NCBI GenBank assembly: GCA_963678675.1
Contig: OY783195.1
Coordinates: 18,445,342-18,509,341, forward strand
DNA length: 64,000 bases
Origin: Xiphydria camelus
Taxonomy: Eukaryota; Arthropoda; Insecta; Hymenoptera; Xiphydriidae
Direction of reading: 5' to 3'
In this document: positions 55,875-64,000 of the stretch, one piece after another
Numbering within the stretch: position 1 is the first letter of the stretch
Layout: each line of letters opens with the position of its first letter
Notes under the pieces: model-generated
Told to the model about the DNA's origin: nothing
Seen by the model: the letters and a program-made list of their open reading frames with translations, nothing else
The model's database searches: none
Made by a program: the position numbers and the translations under genes

Positions 55875-56072
55875 CGTTGCCACGAGTCGACTCAAGTCGA
55901 ACGACTTGATAGTTCGATCGTAGTCGACTTAAAATTTCTTTATTGTTAGTCGAATCGAACGAAGTAGCTCGTCTTGCGACTTCATGCGATTCGACTAATA
56001 AAAAAGAAATGTTAAGTCGACTACGGTCGAACTACCAAGTCGTTCGACTTGAGTCGACTCGTGGCAAAACGT
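55875..56072. mobile_element. Hairpin MITE, ~200 bp
   Basis: GTTGCCACGAGTCGACTCAA and its inverted partner TTGAGTCGACTCGTGGCAA; inner GTAGTCGACTTAA mirrored. Rich in GTCGA words. Confidence 0.85.
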
Positions 56073-56318
56073 GCCATTTTTAGCTTGCCCGGTCTGCTTA
56101 CGACTTTGAGCTTGTTTTTTTTGCGTAGTGTATGATAGAGCGCTAAAAACTGAAGAATACGTTTATATTATTATTATTTCTTACTGTATGGCCTCGGCCT
56201 TTTACATTATTAATCGTCCCCTAATCCCCCTTGCATATAAATCTATAAAATATGAAAATAGAAAATTCTTAAATTGTACTTATGAAAAACTAAGGAAACC
56301 CGCGCGTATGATTTGTGT

Positions 56319-56443
56319 TGTGGGTTGGATAATCAAACACCAAAGACTGTTTATTATACAATACACAATCTGGCTTCGTAGCCAGGAAACGAACTGCCGA
56401 TGTTTCCTGTCGAGCGGCAGCGGCCATGTAGCATGTCGCTACA
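56319..56443 (-). repeat. 3' LTR (on the minus strand)
   Basis: Begins TGTGGGTTGG and ends GTCGCTACA on the plus strand; by eye identical to 61275-61399. Flanked outward by GTGT. Confidence 0.93.
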
Positions 56444-56456
56444 TCACCCCCTCGCT
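56444..56456 (-). promoter_or_regulatory. Polypurine tract
   Basis: On the minus strand AGCGAGGGGGTGA lies directly before the 3' LTR, the usual place for plus-strand priming. Confidence 0.65.
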
Positions 56457-57737
56457 AGCAACCTCGCTACTAATCATGAGAGGTTCCCTTGATAATGATC
56501 CGCGAAACGTACACGTCTGCCTGATCGGGTCGTGTAGGACCGCGGCTCACAGCTGTCCTGGTTGTTCTCGGGTTGAGTCCTCTCAGTCTCATCCTGACTC
56601 ATTACAAGCTGCCTGGTTGCAGAATCCGGCGTCTCGTCGTTGACTGGTTGCTCAGGGCTGTCATCCGACAAGACGTATGCTGGTTTTAAATGCTCGATAT
56701 TCACTCTAGCTTCTCGGCCGTTGATGTCTATGACGTAGTTATCTTTGGATCGTCTCCGGACCGGGAATGGCCCGTCGTATGGTGACTGAAGTGGTCCTCG
56801 AGTAGCGTCATGCCGTACGAATACATACGGGGATATTGCCAAATCCTTAAAAACGAAAGGCTTTTTCGTTCTATGCCGTGTCGCTGGGATCGGTTTTAGC
56901 TCATAGATATGTCGCCGTAGTTGAGCGACGAACTCAGCTTCTCCTGTTTTTTTACTCGGATTGAAAAATTCGCCGGGTAGCCGAATAGTTGAACCGTAGA
57001 CCATTTCTGCTACCGATGCTCCGAGGTCGTCTCTGATTGCTGTACGAATCCCAAGAAGAATGATCGGCAAAACCTCCGTCCAGTGCTCCGTCTCGTGGCA
57101 CTTAATAGCAGCTTTGACTTGGCGATGAAATCTTTCAACCATGCCATTCGCGGCTGGATGATATGCCGTTGTACGTAGACGATTGGTACCCGTCAGCCGC
57201 AAGAGCTCTTTGAAAAGATTGGACTCGAACTGTCTCCCTTGGTCTGTAGTTACTCTTAATGGTATCCCAAAACGCGCTATCCAAACGTCCATGAAAGCGC
57301 GTGCCACGGTCTCTGCTTCGATGTTTGGGAGTGGTACCGCTTCGGGCCAGCGTGTGAAACGATCTACGCAGGTCAAACAGTATCGAAATCCCCGTGACAG
57401 TGATAGTGGACCCACGATATCGAGATGGACGTGTTCGAATCGTTGACTCGGTTGCCCAAACTCCTTTATCGGCGTTGCCACGTGCCGCGTTATCTTCGCT
57501 CTTTGACATGAGATGCATTGCCGTGCCCAAGCTCTGCAATCATTATTCACGGAGGGCCAAACGTAACGCTCGGTAATTAACTTCTGCGTGGCTCGGATCC
57601 CAGGATATGAGAGTCCGTGCAGAGAGTTAAATACGTCTCGTCGTAAACTCGCGGGAACGTACGGTCGTGCTGAACCTGAACCTACTTCGCAGAAAATATC
57701 CGTGTTAGCGTCAGGAATGTATATTTTGTGAAGCTTA

Positions 57738-58474
57738 AAGGTTGATTCTCACTATACGTTCTGTTTCCGTTCCATAACCGTTCCAGATACGTTCAGTAAA
57801 ATTCTAGTCTGTTCACATTTTTCCGTCAGTGTTCAGTTTCCTTTCCATTAAAATAGTGGGTGTTGTATGCAATAGTGTTAAAATGTGGTCCGATGAAAAC
57901 CTAATCATAGCTGCTATTACGTTAGATGAAAAAGCTTGCTTAAAAAGAAAAAAACGAAGATTTTCGGTGCATGAAATGTTAAAAAAAAGAAATATTGATG
58001 GAGAATATGTTATATTATATGGACGAATAGAAGTCGAGGGAGATCTAGAACGCGCGAGATCATTGTGACCTCTCGCTCCCCTATAATGATGGAGAAACGG
58101 TAGCTGTTGAGGAAAGTCGATCCTGCGAGTAATGTATCGTTAGCACTCCTTCAGAGGGATAGGATTTTGCCTCACCAGTTCAATCAGTTTCTCGTCATTC
58201 ATATTTCAAAATTAAAAGCAAACGCGCTGTCCGCCAAACAATATGTAACTGACCCGCAAAGACTCTGTTCCCACTATCCTTACCGCTTCCGACACGTTTC
58301 AGTCTGTCCGTCAAAAATATGTTTGCGTTTAAACTGAACGGAAGTGTTCGGAAACGGTATCTAAATGGAACGGAAAGTGTGAATACCTACACTTATTTTC
58401 ATGTCATAATATTTTATGTAAACGGAACGGAACCGATATGGAACGGAAACGGAACGTATAGTGAGAATCAACCT
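57738..58474. mobile_element. Harbinger-derived 737-bp insertion in pol, TTA duplication
   Basis: AAGGTTGATTCTCACTATAC and the complement GTATAGTGAGAATCAACCT at the ends; TTA on both sides (57735-57737, 58475-58477). Subterminal parts repeat GGAACGGAA/TTCCGTTCC words. Interior holds a Harbinger transposase N-terminal piece. TTA duplication and coding content agree on PIF/Harbinger origin. Confidence 0.88.
57883..58068 (+). pseudogene. Harbinger-like transposase N-terminal fragment
   Basis: From ATG at 57883: MWSDENLIIAAITL, then KRKKRRFSVHEMLKKRNIDG and EYVILYGRIE. The pattern RRxxVHxMxxxRxxxGEYxxLY is the N-terminal region of PIF/Harbinger transposases. The frame ends at 58068, and the rest of the protein including the DDE domain is missing, so the carrier element is non-autonomous. 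Confidence 0.75.
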
Positions 58475-60372
58475 TTAGACTGCTCGCGTTTCCTTCGAGG
58501 AGTCCCTGTAATTCCGGATCGTCTTTCTGAGCCGACGCGATCTCTCGGCAGTCGACGGCTCTCGATACCGCTTCTACTCGTGAAAGAGCATCTGCGGCAG
58601 TATTGTTGATTCCTGCGATATGCCGAACGTCTGTAGAGAATTGGGCGATGAAATCCAAGTACCGAAATTGTCTGGGCGAACATTTCTCGGGTTTCTGCTG
58701 GAAAGCAAAAGTCAATGGCTTATGGTCCGTGAATATCATGAACTGATGTCCTTCTAGGTGATGACGGAAGCGCTTGACAGCTGCGTAGACTGCCAATAAC
58801 TCGCGGTCGTAGGCACTGTAATTTCGTTGCGCCGTCGACAAAGCCTTTGTAAAGAAAGCTAAAGGTTGCCACGCGTCGTTCACGTGCTGCTGCAATGTAG
58901 CCCCTATCGCGTAGTCCGAGGCGTCAACCGTTATTGAGAGCGCAGCCCCAGGTCGAGGATGTGCGAGCATTGCGGCGTTCGCGAGTCCTCGCTTCGTCTC
59001 CTCGAAGGCAGCTTCCGTGTTCGGGCTCCAGATGATTTGAGAGTCGTCTTTAACCCTTTTTCCTTTGAGAAGGTCGTTGAGAGGCTGCTGCAGTTCGGCG
59101 GTCCTAGGTATGAAACGACGGTAGAAGTTTACCATACCAAGGAACTTGCGCAGTTTGCGAATCGTCTCTGGTTTCGGGAAGTTCGTGATGGCCTGCACTC
59201 GTTCCTCCAAGGGTCTCGTGCCGTGGCCGTCGACTTCGTATCCGAGAAACTTCACCTTTCGTGCGCCGAAAACGCACTTTGCAAAGTTGATGACAAGGCC
59301 AAATTTCTTGAATCGCTCGAAGAGTATCCGCAGATGTTGATGATGTTCCTCCTCGTCTCTTGAGGCTACCAGAACATCATCTATATAGGCGTAGCAAAAA
59401 CTAAGCCCCGCAGAACGTGGTCGATAAATCGCTGGAACGTTTGCGCGGCGTTCCGAAGTCCAAAAGGCATTCTAGGGAACTCGAAAAGTCCGAATGGCAT
59501 GGTTATCGCCGTTTTCGTCACGTCTTCCGTTGCTACGGGGATTTTATGGTACGCCCTGACCAGGTCGATGGTGGAGAAAACCTTTCTTCTGTGAAGAGAC
59601 TGCGCAAAATCTTCTATATGCGGAACTGGATACCGATCTGGCACGGTTCGCGTGTTGAGAGCGCGATAATCCCCGCACGGTCTCCATTCGCCTGTCTTTT
59701 TCGCGACAGGATGTAGGGCGGACGCCCATGGGCTGCTGGATGGCCGGATAATCCCCTGCTGGAGCATGATGTCAAACTCGGCTTTCGCTGACTGTAAACG
59801 ATCCGGTGCTAGTCTTCGAGGCCTGCAAAATACAGGCGCTCCTTCCGTCGTCGTTATACGGTGCGTTACGTCGTGTTTGATGACTTCACGTTCAATCCCT
59901 GCAGGTCGGGTTAGGTCGGGATATTTGCTCAACAACCGATGATAACCCGAGCTGCCTGAGACCGTCCTTACTGTAACCGTTTCTTCTGTCACGGCTTCCC
60001 CGGGCACGGCAAAGAACGTAGTCCGATCGATGAGGCGGCGGTCGCGCACGTCTACTAAGAGTCCGTAAAACGCGAGGAAATCAACGCCGATTATCGGCCT
60101 ATCCACATCCGCGACCACGAATCTCCACTTAAAACTGCGTCGAAGTCGAAAGTTCAAATCGAGAGCGATAGTCCCATAAGTTGCGATTGGCGCTCCGTTC
60201 GCCGCGAAGAGCGTATAGTTAGTTTTGCGCGGCTGATTTTTTACAAGTGAACGCGGAAAAACGCACAAGTCTGCTCCCGTATCTATGAGAAAACATGTCT
60301 TGGACGTCGTGTCAGTGACGAAAATGCGACACAGCTTGGGACCGTCGTTGATGGCCGCGATCAAGGACGGTT

Positions 60373-61245
60373 CTACGCATTTCCCGACTTGAAATTACAG
60401 GGCGCGCGACACTTTTTTTCTTCGGCCTCGTAGCGTTGGTGGTACCAGCAGCTCGATTCGTCGGCGTCACTGCGGCTTCGGCTTCCGCTCCTGGCGCGGG
60501 AATGACTTCTGGTCCGCCGCCGGTTGTTTCTCTTCGAGATCGCCTGAATTTCCACGCGCAGCTGCTGCATCGCGGCTTGCAGCTCGGCTATCTCATTACT
60601 TGCCGACACTGCTGCAATCTGCCCCTTCGGTGGGCCGATCTCGTGCACTCGGTCTGCGATATCCGCCATGATGTTTACCGGTTGTTCCATCGAGGCAGTA
60701 ATGACGCGCTGCGTGGTGTTGGGTAGACGATTCATCCACAGTATGCGGAGGAATTCCTCGGGTACGTTCGTGCCCGCCATGCTCTTCAGATGTCGTAAAA
60801 ACTGCGACGGAGTTCGATCGCCGAGTTCCTCGCCCTCTAAGAGTTTACGGACTCGGATGCTACTGGAGTCTGATAGTCGCTTAATTAACTCCGTTTTAAT
60901 CTTTTGGTACTTGCCCTCCGCCGGTGGATTGCACACGATGTCCTCGACCTCCTGGATCTGACGACTGTCCAGGTGGGAGACGACGTACCCAAATTTGGTC
61001 GAATCCTGCGTGATGCCGGCGATAGCGAATTGTGCTTCTAACTGGTAGAACCACAGTTGAGCCTTTTCCGTCCAAAAGGGTGGCACGCGAACCGTCACAC
61101 GATGGACTGCAGAGGCCAGCTCGTTGACGGGTCCATTCCACGGCGGAACGTTCGTAGACGGTTGTTCCTGGACGTCGTCGATCGGAGCTTGTTGCGAGGT
61201 ACCTGGTCTGCTGAGGCCGGCGGCGTCACCTCTCTCGATAACCAT
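60373..61245 (-). CDS. gag: gag polyprotein
   Basis: An intact 290-codon frame from ATG at 61245, ten bases after the primer site. The middle part has the gag fold of this group ([20 protein letters not shown], then [27 protein letters not shown]). An Arg/Ser-rich stretch (about residues 240-262) precedes the zinc knuckle [18 protein letters not shown], spaced C-x2-H-x9-C-x3-C, that is CHCC rather than the usual CCHC. The protein should form the retrotransposon particle and bind its RNA. The stop TAG at 60373-60375 follows the slippery heptamer by 3 bases. Confidence 0.92.
   Translation of the reverse strand: MVIERGDAAGLSRPGTSQQAPIDDVQEQPSTNVPPWNGPVNELASAVHRVTVRVPPFWTEKAQLWFYQLEAQFAIAGITQDSTKFGYVVSHLDSRQIQEVEDIVCNPPAEGKYQKIKTELIKRLSDSSSIRVRKLLEGEELGDRTPSQFLRHLKSMAGTNVPEEFLRILWMNRLPNTTQRVITASMEQPVNIMADIADRVHEIGPPKGQIAAVSASNEIAELQAAMQQLRVEIQAISKRNNRRRTRSHSRARSGSRSRSDADESSCWYHQRYEAEEKKCRAPCNFKSGNA
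60379..60385 (-). promoter_or_regulatory. Probable -1 ribosomal frameshift site (GGGAAAT)
   Basis: On the minus strand G GGA AAT is in the X XXY YYZ register of gag, three bases before the gag stop. The -1 frame is closed by TAA just upstream and opens into pol here, so slippage at this heptamer would yield Gag-Pol. No downstream pseudoknot was modelled. Confidence 0.7.
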
Positions 61246-61255
61246 TTTTACACAA

Positions 61256-61272
61256 TCACGTCGGGGTCACCA
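61256..61272 (-). promoter_or_regulatory. Primer binding site, tRNA-Trp
   Basis: On the plus strand TCACGTCGGGGTCACCA equals the 3' end of insect tRNA-Trp including CCA (recalled), so the minus strand pairs with that tRNA. It lies two bases inside the 5' LTR. Confidence 0.85.
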
Positions 61273-61274
61273 GT

Positions 61275-61399
61275 TGTGGGTTGGATAATCAAACACCAAA
61301 GACTGTTTATTATACAATACACAATCTGGCTTCGTAGCCAGGAAACGAACTGCCGATGTTTCCTGTCGAGCGGCAGCGGCCATGTAGCATGTCGCTACA
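61275..61399 (-). repeat. 5' LTR (on the minus strand)
   Basis: 125 bp, identical by eye to 56319-56443; TG...CA ends; followed outward by GTGT. Confidence 0.93.
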
Positions 61400-61544
61400 G
61401 TGTCAATCATTGTTCCGTTTGAGTACGTTTATATTTTACTCTTGTACATTTTATGAGAAAATATAAAATCTTATTAATTATTATTAATCTTATTATTCAT
61501 TATTAATCTTATTATTCATTAAAAGTAACATTTCAGATTGATTG

Positions 61545-61725
61545 GGCATAAATAAGGTTACCCAGTTGGGGCCCAATTGGGTTGCCCAAATTGGGCATAG
61601 ATACAACTGAGCGTTACAAGCCCAACGAATGCCCAATTGGGTACTGATTGGGCTGCCTAATTGGCGCCCAATTGGTAATTGGGAAGCCCAATTGGGGCCC
61701 ATTTGGGGCCCAATGGACATTTCCA
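61545..61725. repeat. CCCAATTGGG / GGGGCCCAA motif array
   Basis: About ten variants of the palindromic word CCCAATTGGG or GGGCCCAATTGG in 180 bp, on both strands by nature. The minus frame 61493-61726 only reads this array. It may be a transposon terminus; it borders the fragment at 61732-61768. Confidence 0.8.
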
Positions 61726-61731
61726 CATGGG

Positions 61732-61768
61732 TCCTTCCGTTTGTACATGATATTTAGGGACACTCTGT
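61732..61768. mobile_element. Lone terminus of the 36989-37711 foldback family
   Basis: CCGTTTGTACATGATATTTA then GGGACACTCTGTA matches the right end at 37683-37713. No partner end nearby. Confidence 0.8.
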
Positions 61769-64000
61769 ATATAGGTACTATGGCCCTACACAATAAAAAG
61801 TGATTCTTACTTTCACTGGAGTTTTATGTTCAACCTAGTCTAAATATCCCCCATTGAGGTAAATTCAGTACGTCTCTGTGGGCTTTAAAAGTAAGCGCTA
61901 CTATTCGAACACTTAGATTACCTCCTTAGACTGGATAACCTTAAACCTTCGTGCTCTTACTGGGGCTTTGATTTCAAAGTACCACGTAGTCGGTCGGAAG
62001 TGTAGGTCCACGGCGTACGCAGCATGAGCGGCGTAATAATAAACAGCCGAACACATTGCGTATTTATAGCAACGTTAAACGTATGGGTACGTGCAGGAGC
62101 ATTAAATTGTTTAGCTTTTCTGGGAGTTTAAAGAGATTGTGCAAGTTAAGATGACCGCCACGAAACAGCAATAGATAATAGCCATCAGAAAAATCGTGGA
62201 TGTCGTTGCACCAAAAGTGGATGAGGTCGTGGATAGATCTCTGTCACACGATAATTTAAACTTTTTAAACATAATATTTCTGAATAATATTTCTGAAAAT
62301 AATTTTATATCATATTTGAACAGCAGCAAGAATTGTAAAACTATGGTTCTACAGGGTGTTCCTGACCTACCGGATGTCTCTTAGTAGGATGTTTATTGTC
62401 AAAAATTTTAAACGATAATTCTAATACAAAAATGTCAAAGTAACCCCGAGGTGATCTTTATGTCACCCTAAAATGTGACTTAACTTCAGCCCTTTCGAGT
62501 CTTTCATTCCAGATTACATGGGAGGATTGAAATTCAATTTTGTCTCTCTCATTCCACTTGCATCTTGTATTAACCCAGTTTTTAAGAATTAGAGTAAGAG
62601 TCACTTCTTACTGTATAAAAATTGTTCGTAAAATTATAATTTACCGGTAGAAAATTCTCGACAGCACTTTAGAGAGCGGACCAGGGACGCGTAAAGAAAA
62701 TGCAATAATACCTGAATTTATTAAACTCTTCAATCTTATTTGTGCGCGCAGGGGAGGAGCTTATACTTTCGCTTCATATAATTACAATTTGAACGCCGCA
62801 ACCACCATCTACCGCCGAAGCAATCAAAGGCGGCCAAAACCACGTCAGAAATTTTAATTTGAGAAATCGCGCGCACACGATGTCACGCCTCGGAAGGCTC
62901 TACAGGGCCACATCGGCTACCAAATACGGGTGATTCGCCAATTTAATGCAGCGACAAAAGTTAAGGGGTGTTTTACAGCGCCCCGAGGCACAGTACCACC
63001 GCCCACTCGACTCGCGAGGCTGCGAGGGTAACTCTGCGTAAACACCTCCTTCGCAAACTTCTCTCCTCCGAGTGTCTCTAGTTAGAATTTCGAATTTCCT
63101 CTTCCATCTCGGCCTACACCACAGCCATCCCACCTCACATTCAGTACTACCGCCTCGTCGTTACTCCTCTCTGTAGGTATATAATATCCGCGCACATCTC
63201 GCTTGCATGTAGTTCCTCTAATAAACCGAAATCTCTATAATTAAGTTTTGGCATCTTGGATAGGCATCGAGTGAAATACGATTTATGATCCGAAAACACT
63301 AAAATCGCTTCTCTACCAGTTAGTGGTTGTAATAAACGCGAATCAAATCACGGTAAGTCACGCGTTTTGTCGGAAGTTGTTAACACCGGTGATTCGAGGT
63401 GAAGAGAGATTTTTATGCGTCCATTAACTTAATTGCAATTATCCGTCGCAATATTGTATGAAAATATCAGGTTAGAGAGAAAGCGAACTTTTGGAATGGC
63501 CGTATAGGGATCGCAGGAAGGCTTTGTTTGTTTCCACCAATACGCCTACCGCTATTAATTAAATCGTGAATTTATACTTTTTACGCTACATGCACTGCAC
63601 TCATCCCGCACGGATAAACGAAGGGTTTATTGATTTAAAAAGTGTGGATGACATATATATATATACCGGCGGATCACCACGGATAATTTCCCGAGTTATT
63701 CCATTAGCTTCTAATTGCCATTCGTAAGATGAAATTTGCAATAAAAAGAGAATGTAGCTATAGATAATTTTATCTGTAAAGGTTAGCCAACAAAATTGAT
63801 GCGTAAAATACTCTCCAAAAAAGATTAGAAATCAATTAATATCGCCATGTTCAAGATTTATATATAAAAAATAAAAGGCATCATTTGAAAGGAAAATTAT
63901 TGTAAATCAAGTTAGAGGAGAAGATCCGAATATGGGCCCCCATTTTGTTTTTTCGTAATAAATTGGCTGTTATTATTTTTAGATAATGATTAAAAACGTT
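61769..64000. other. No recognisable gene
   Basis: A lone CTACAGGGTGTTCC at 62350 is a foldback-type end. 62650-63200 is less AT-rich and ends in a TATATAATATCC block near 63178, possibly upstream DNA of a host gene beyond the window, but nothing proves it. A TA repeat is at 63650-63665. Confidence 0.35.

Larger units (their letters stand above)
56474..60385 (-). pseudogene. pol: pol: protease, reverse transcriptase, RNase H, integrase (interrupted)
   Basis: Minus strand. Protease: [12 protein letters not shown] near 60280. [16 protein letters not shown] (first catalytic Asp, about 59570) and YIDD at about 59375. RNase H: TVDASDYAIGA near 58930 and IFTDHKPL near 58720. Integrase: HHCC zinc region (57640-57500, ending CISCQRAK), catalytic LDIVGPL, TTDQGRQF and NGMVERFH with 35 residues between the last two (DD35E), then a C-terminal region ending at 56474. 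The code is uninterrupted except for a one-base deletion just before YIDD (near 59398) and the insertion at 57738-58474. Pol is in the -1 frame relative to gag, opening just at the slippery heptamer. Confidence 0.92.
56319..61399 (-). mobile_element. Ty3/gypsy LTR retrotransposon, CsRn1-type
   Basis: Two identical 125-bp LTRs (56319-56443, 61275-61399), GTGT target duplications (56315-56318, 61400-61403), primer site for tRNA-Trp, gag with a CHCC knuckle and pol in the order PR-RT-RNase H-IN. A CHCC gag motif plus a tRNA-Trp primer is, to my knowledge, the signature of the CsRn1 clade. No env-like frame. Identical LTRs indicate a young insertion, but pol has one frameshift and a 737-bp insertion. 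Confidence 0.93.

Noticed and set aside
55518..55895. 125-codon minus-strand frame
   Set aside because: Antisense of DUF4806 exon 3 and the 45-bp minisatellite; no start context or family motif.
61493..61726. 77-codon minus-strand frame with regular Pro/Trp pattern
   Set aside because: Caused entirely by the CCCAATTGGG array.
63170..63230. TATATAATATCC block as a host gene promoter
   Set aside because: No downstream open frame within the window and no other core promoter element.
1..64000. tRNA, rRNA or other structural RNA genes
   Set aside because: Looked for A/B box patterns and cloverleaf-like arms; found none. The only tRNA-like stretch is the primer binding site at 61256-61272.

Overview
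This is arthropod (most likely insect) nuclear DNA, AT-rich and almost entirely made of transposable elements. The evidence is the mix of families: mariner, Tc1-like, two pogo-like DDE elements, PIF/Harbinger pieces, Helitrons, a CsRn1-type Ty3/gypsy retrotransposon, a 5'-truncated non-LTR reverse transcriptase, and a DUF4806-type gene fragment with short GT-AG introns (a domain I recall as common in ants, so Hymenoptera is possible but unproven). I see no intact host gene, no tRNA or rRNA, and no prokaryotic features.

Layout. 1-3389: a composite element whose ~750-bp inverted arms each hold the N-terminal half of a mariner transposase, enclosing a broken PIN-nuclease-like gene. 4787-7033: inverted-repeat element with AGGTCT motifs. 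9574-11718: two foldback elements. 14128-20400: a piggyBac-like end, then a 5-kb palindrome built on two inverted Tc1 transposase 3' halves, one arm split by a 1.2-kb element, then another hairpin. 22601-27422: hairpin MITE, decayed mariner, and a 3.6-kb pogo-like element that landed in the mariner and itself took two MITEs. 28693-33572: a foldback element whose left arm received a 3.8-kb pogo-like element; the other arm still shows the empty site. 34653-36689: a non-autonomous Helitron abutting a Helitron remnant with helicase code. 36989-44101: more foldbacks, a 30-bp (10-codon) minisatellite and a 2.2-kb nested foldback. 44546-45491: non-LTR fragment with target duplication. 45503-47969: quiet, apparently unique DNA. 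48053-53280: Harbinger exon, MITEs, an inverted Helitron copy and a second fragment of the same PIN-associated protein family as at 1-3 kb. 54200-55729: hairpin followed by a three-exon DUF4806 fragment. 56319-61399: a young CsRn1-type gypsy element with identical 125-bp LTRs, a tRNA-Trp primer site, a gag-pol slippery heptamer and one Harbinger-derived insertion in pol. 61400-64000: motif array and unremarkable sequence.

How the parts relate. The dominant theme is long inverted repeats: about twenty hairpins of 130 bp to 5 kb. Three of them carry transposase code in head-to-head pairs, so transcripts across them would fold into double-stranded RNA against mariner/Tc1 transposases. Several foldbacks share the terminus TA-CAGGGTG, suggesting one Tc1/mariner-type machinery moves elements with unrelated interiors. 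Nesting gives a relative order of insertions at several places. All coordinates of repeat arms were read by eye and may be off by several bases.
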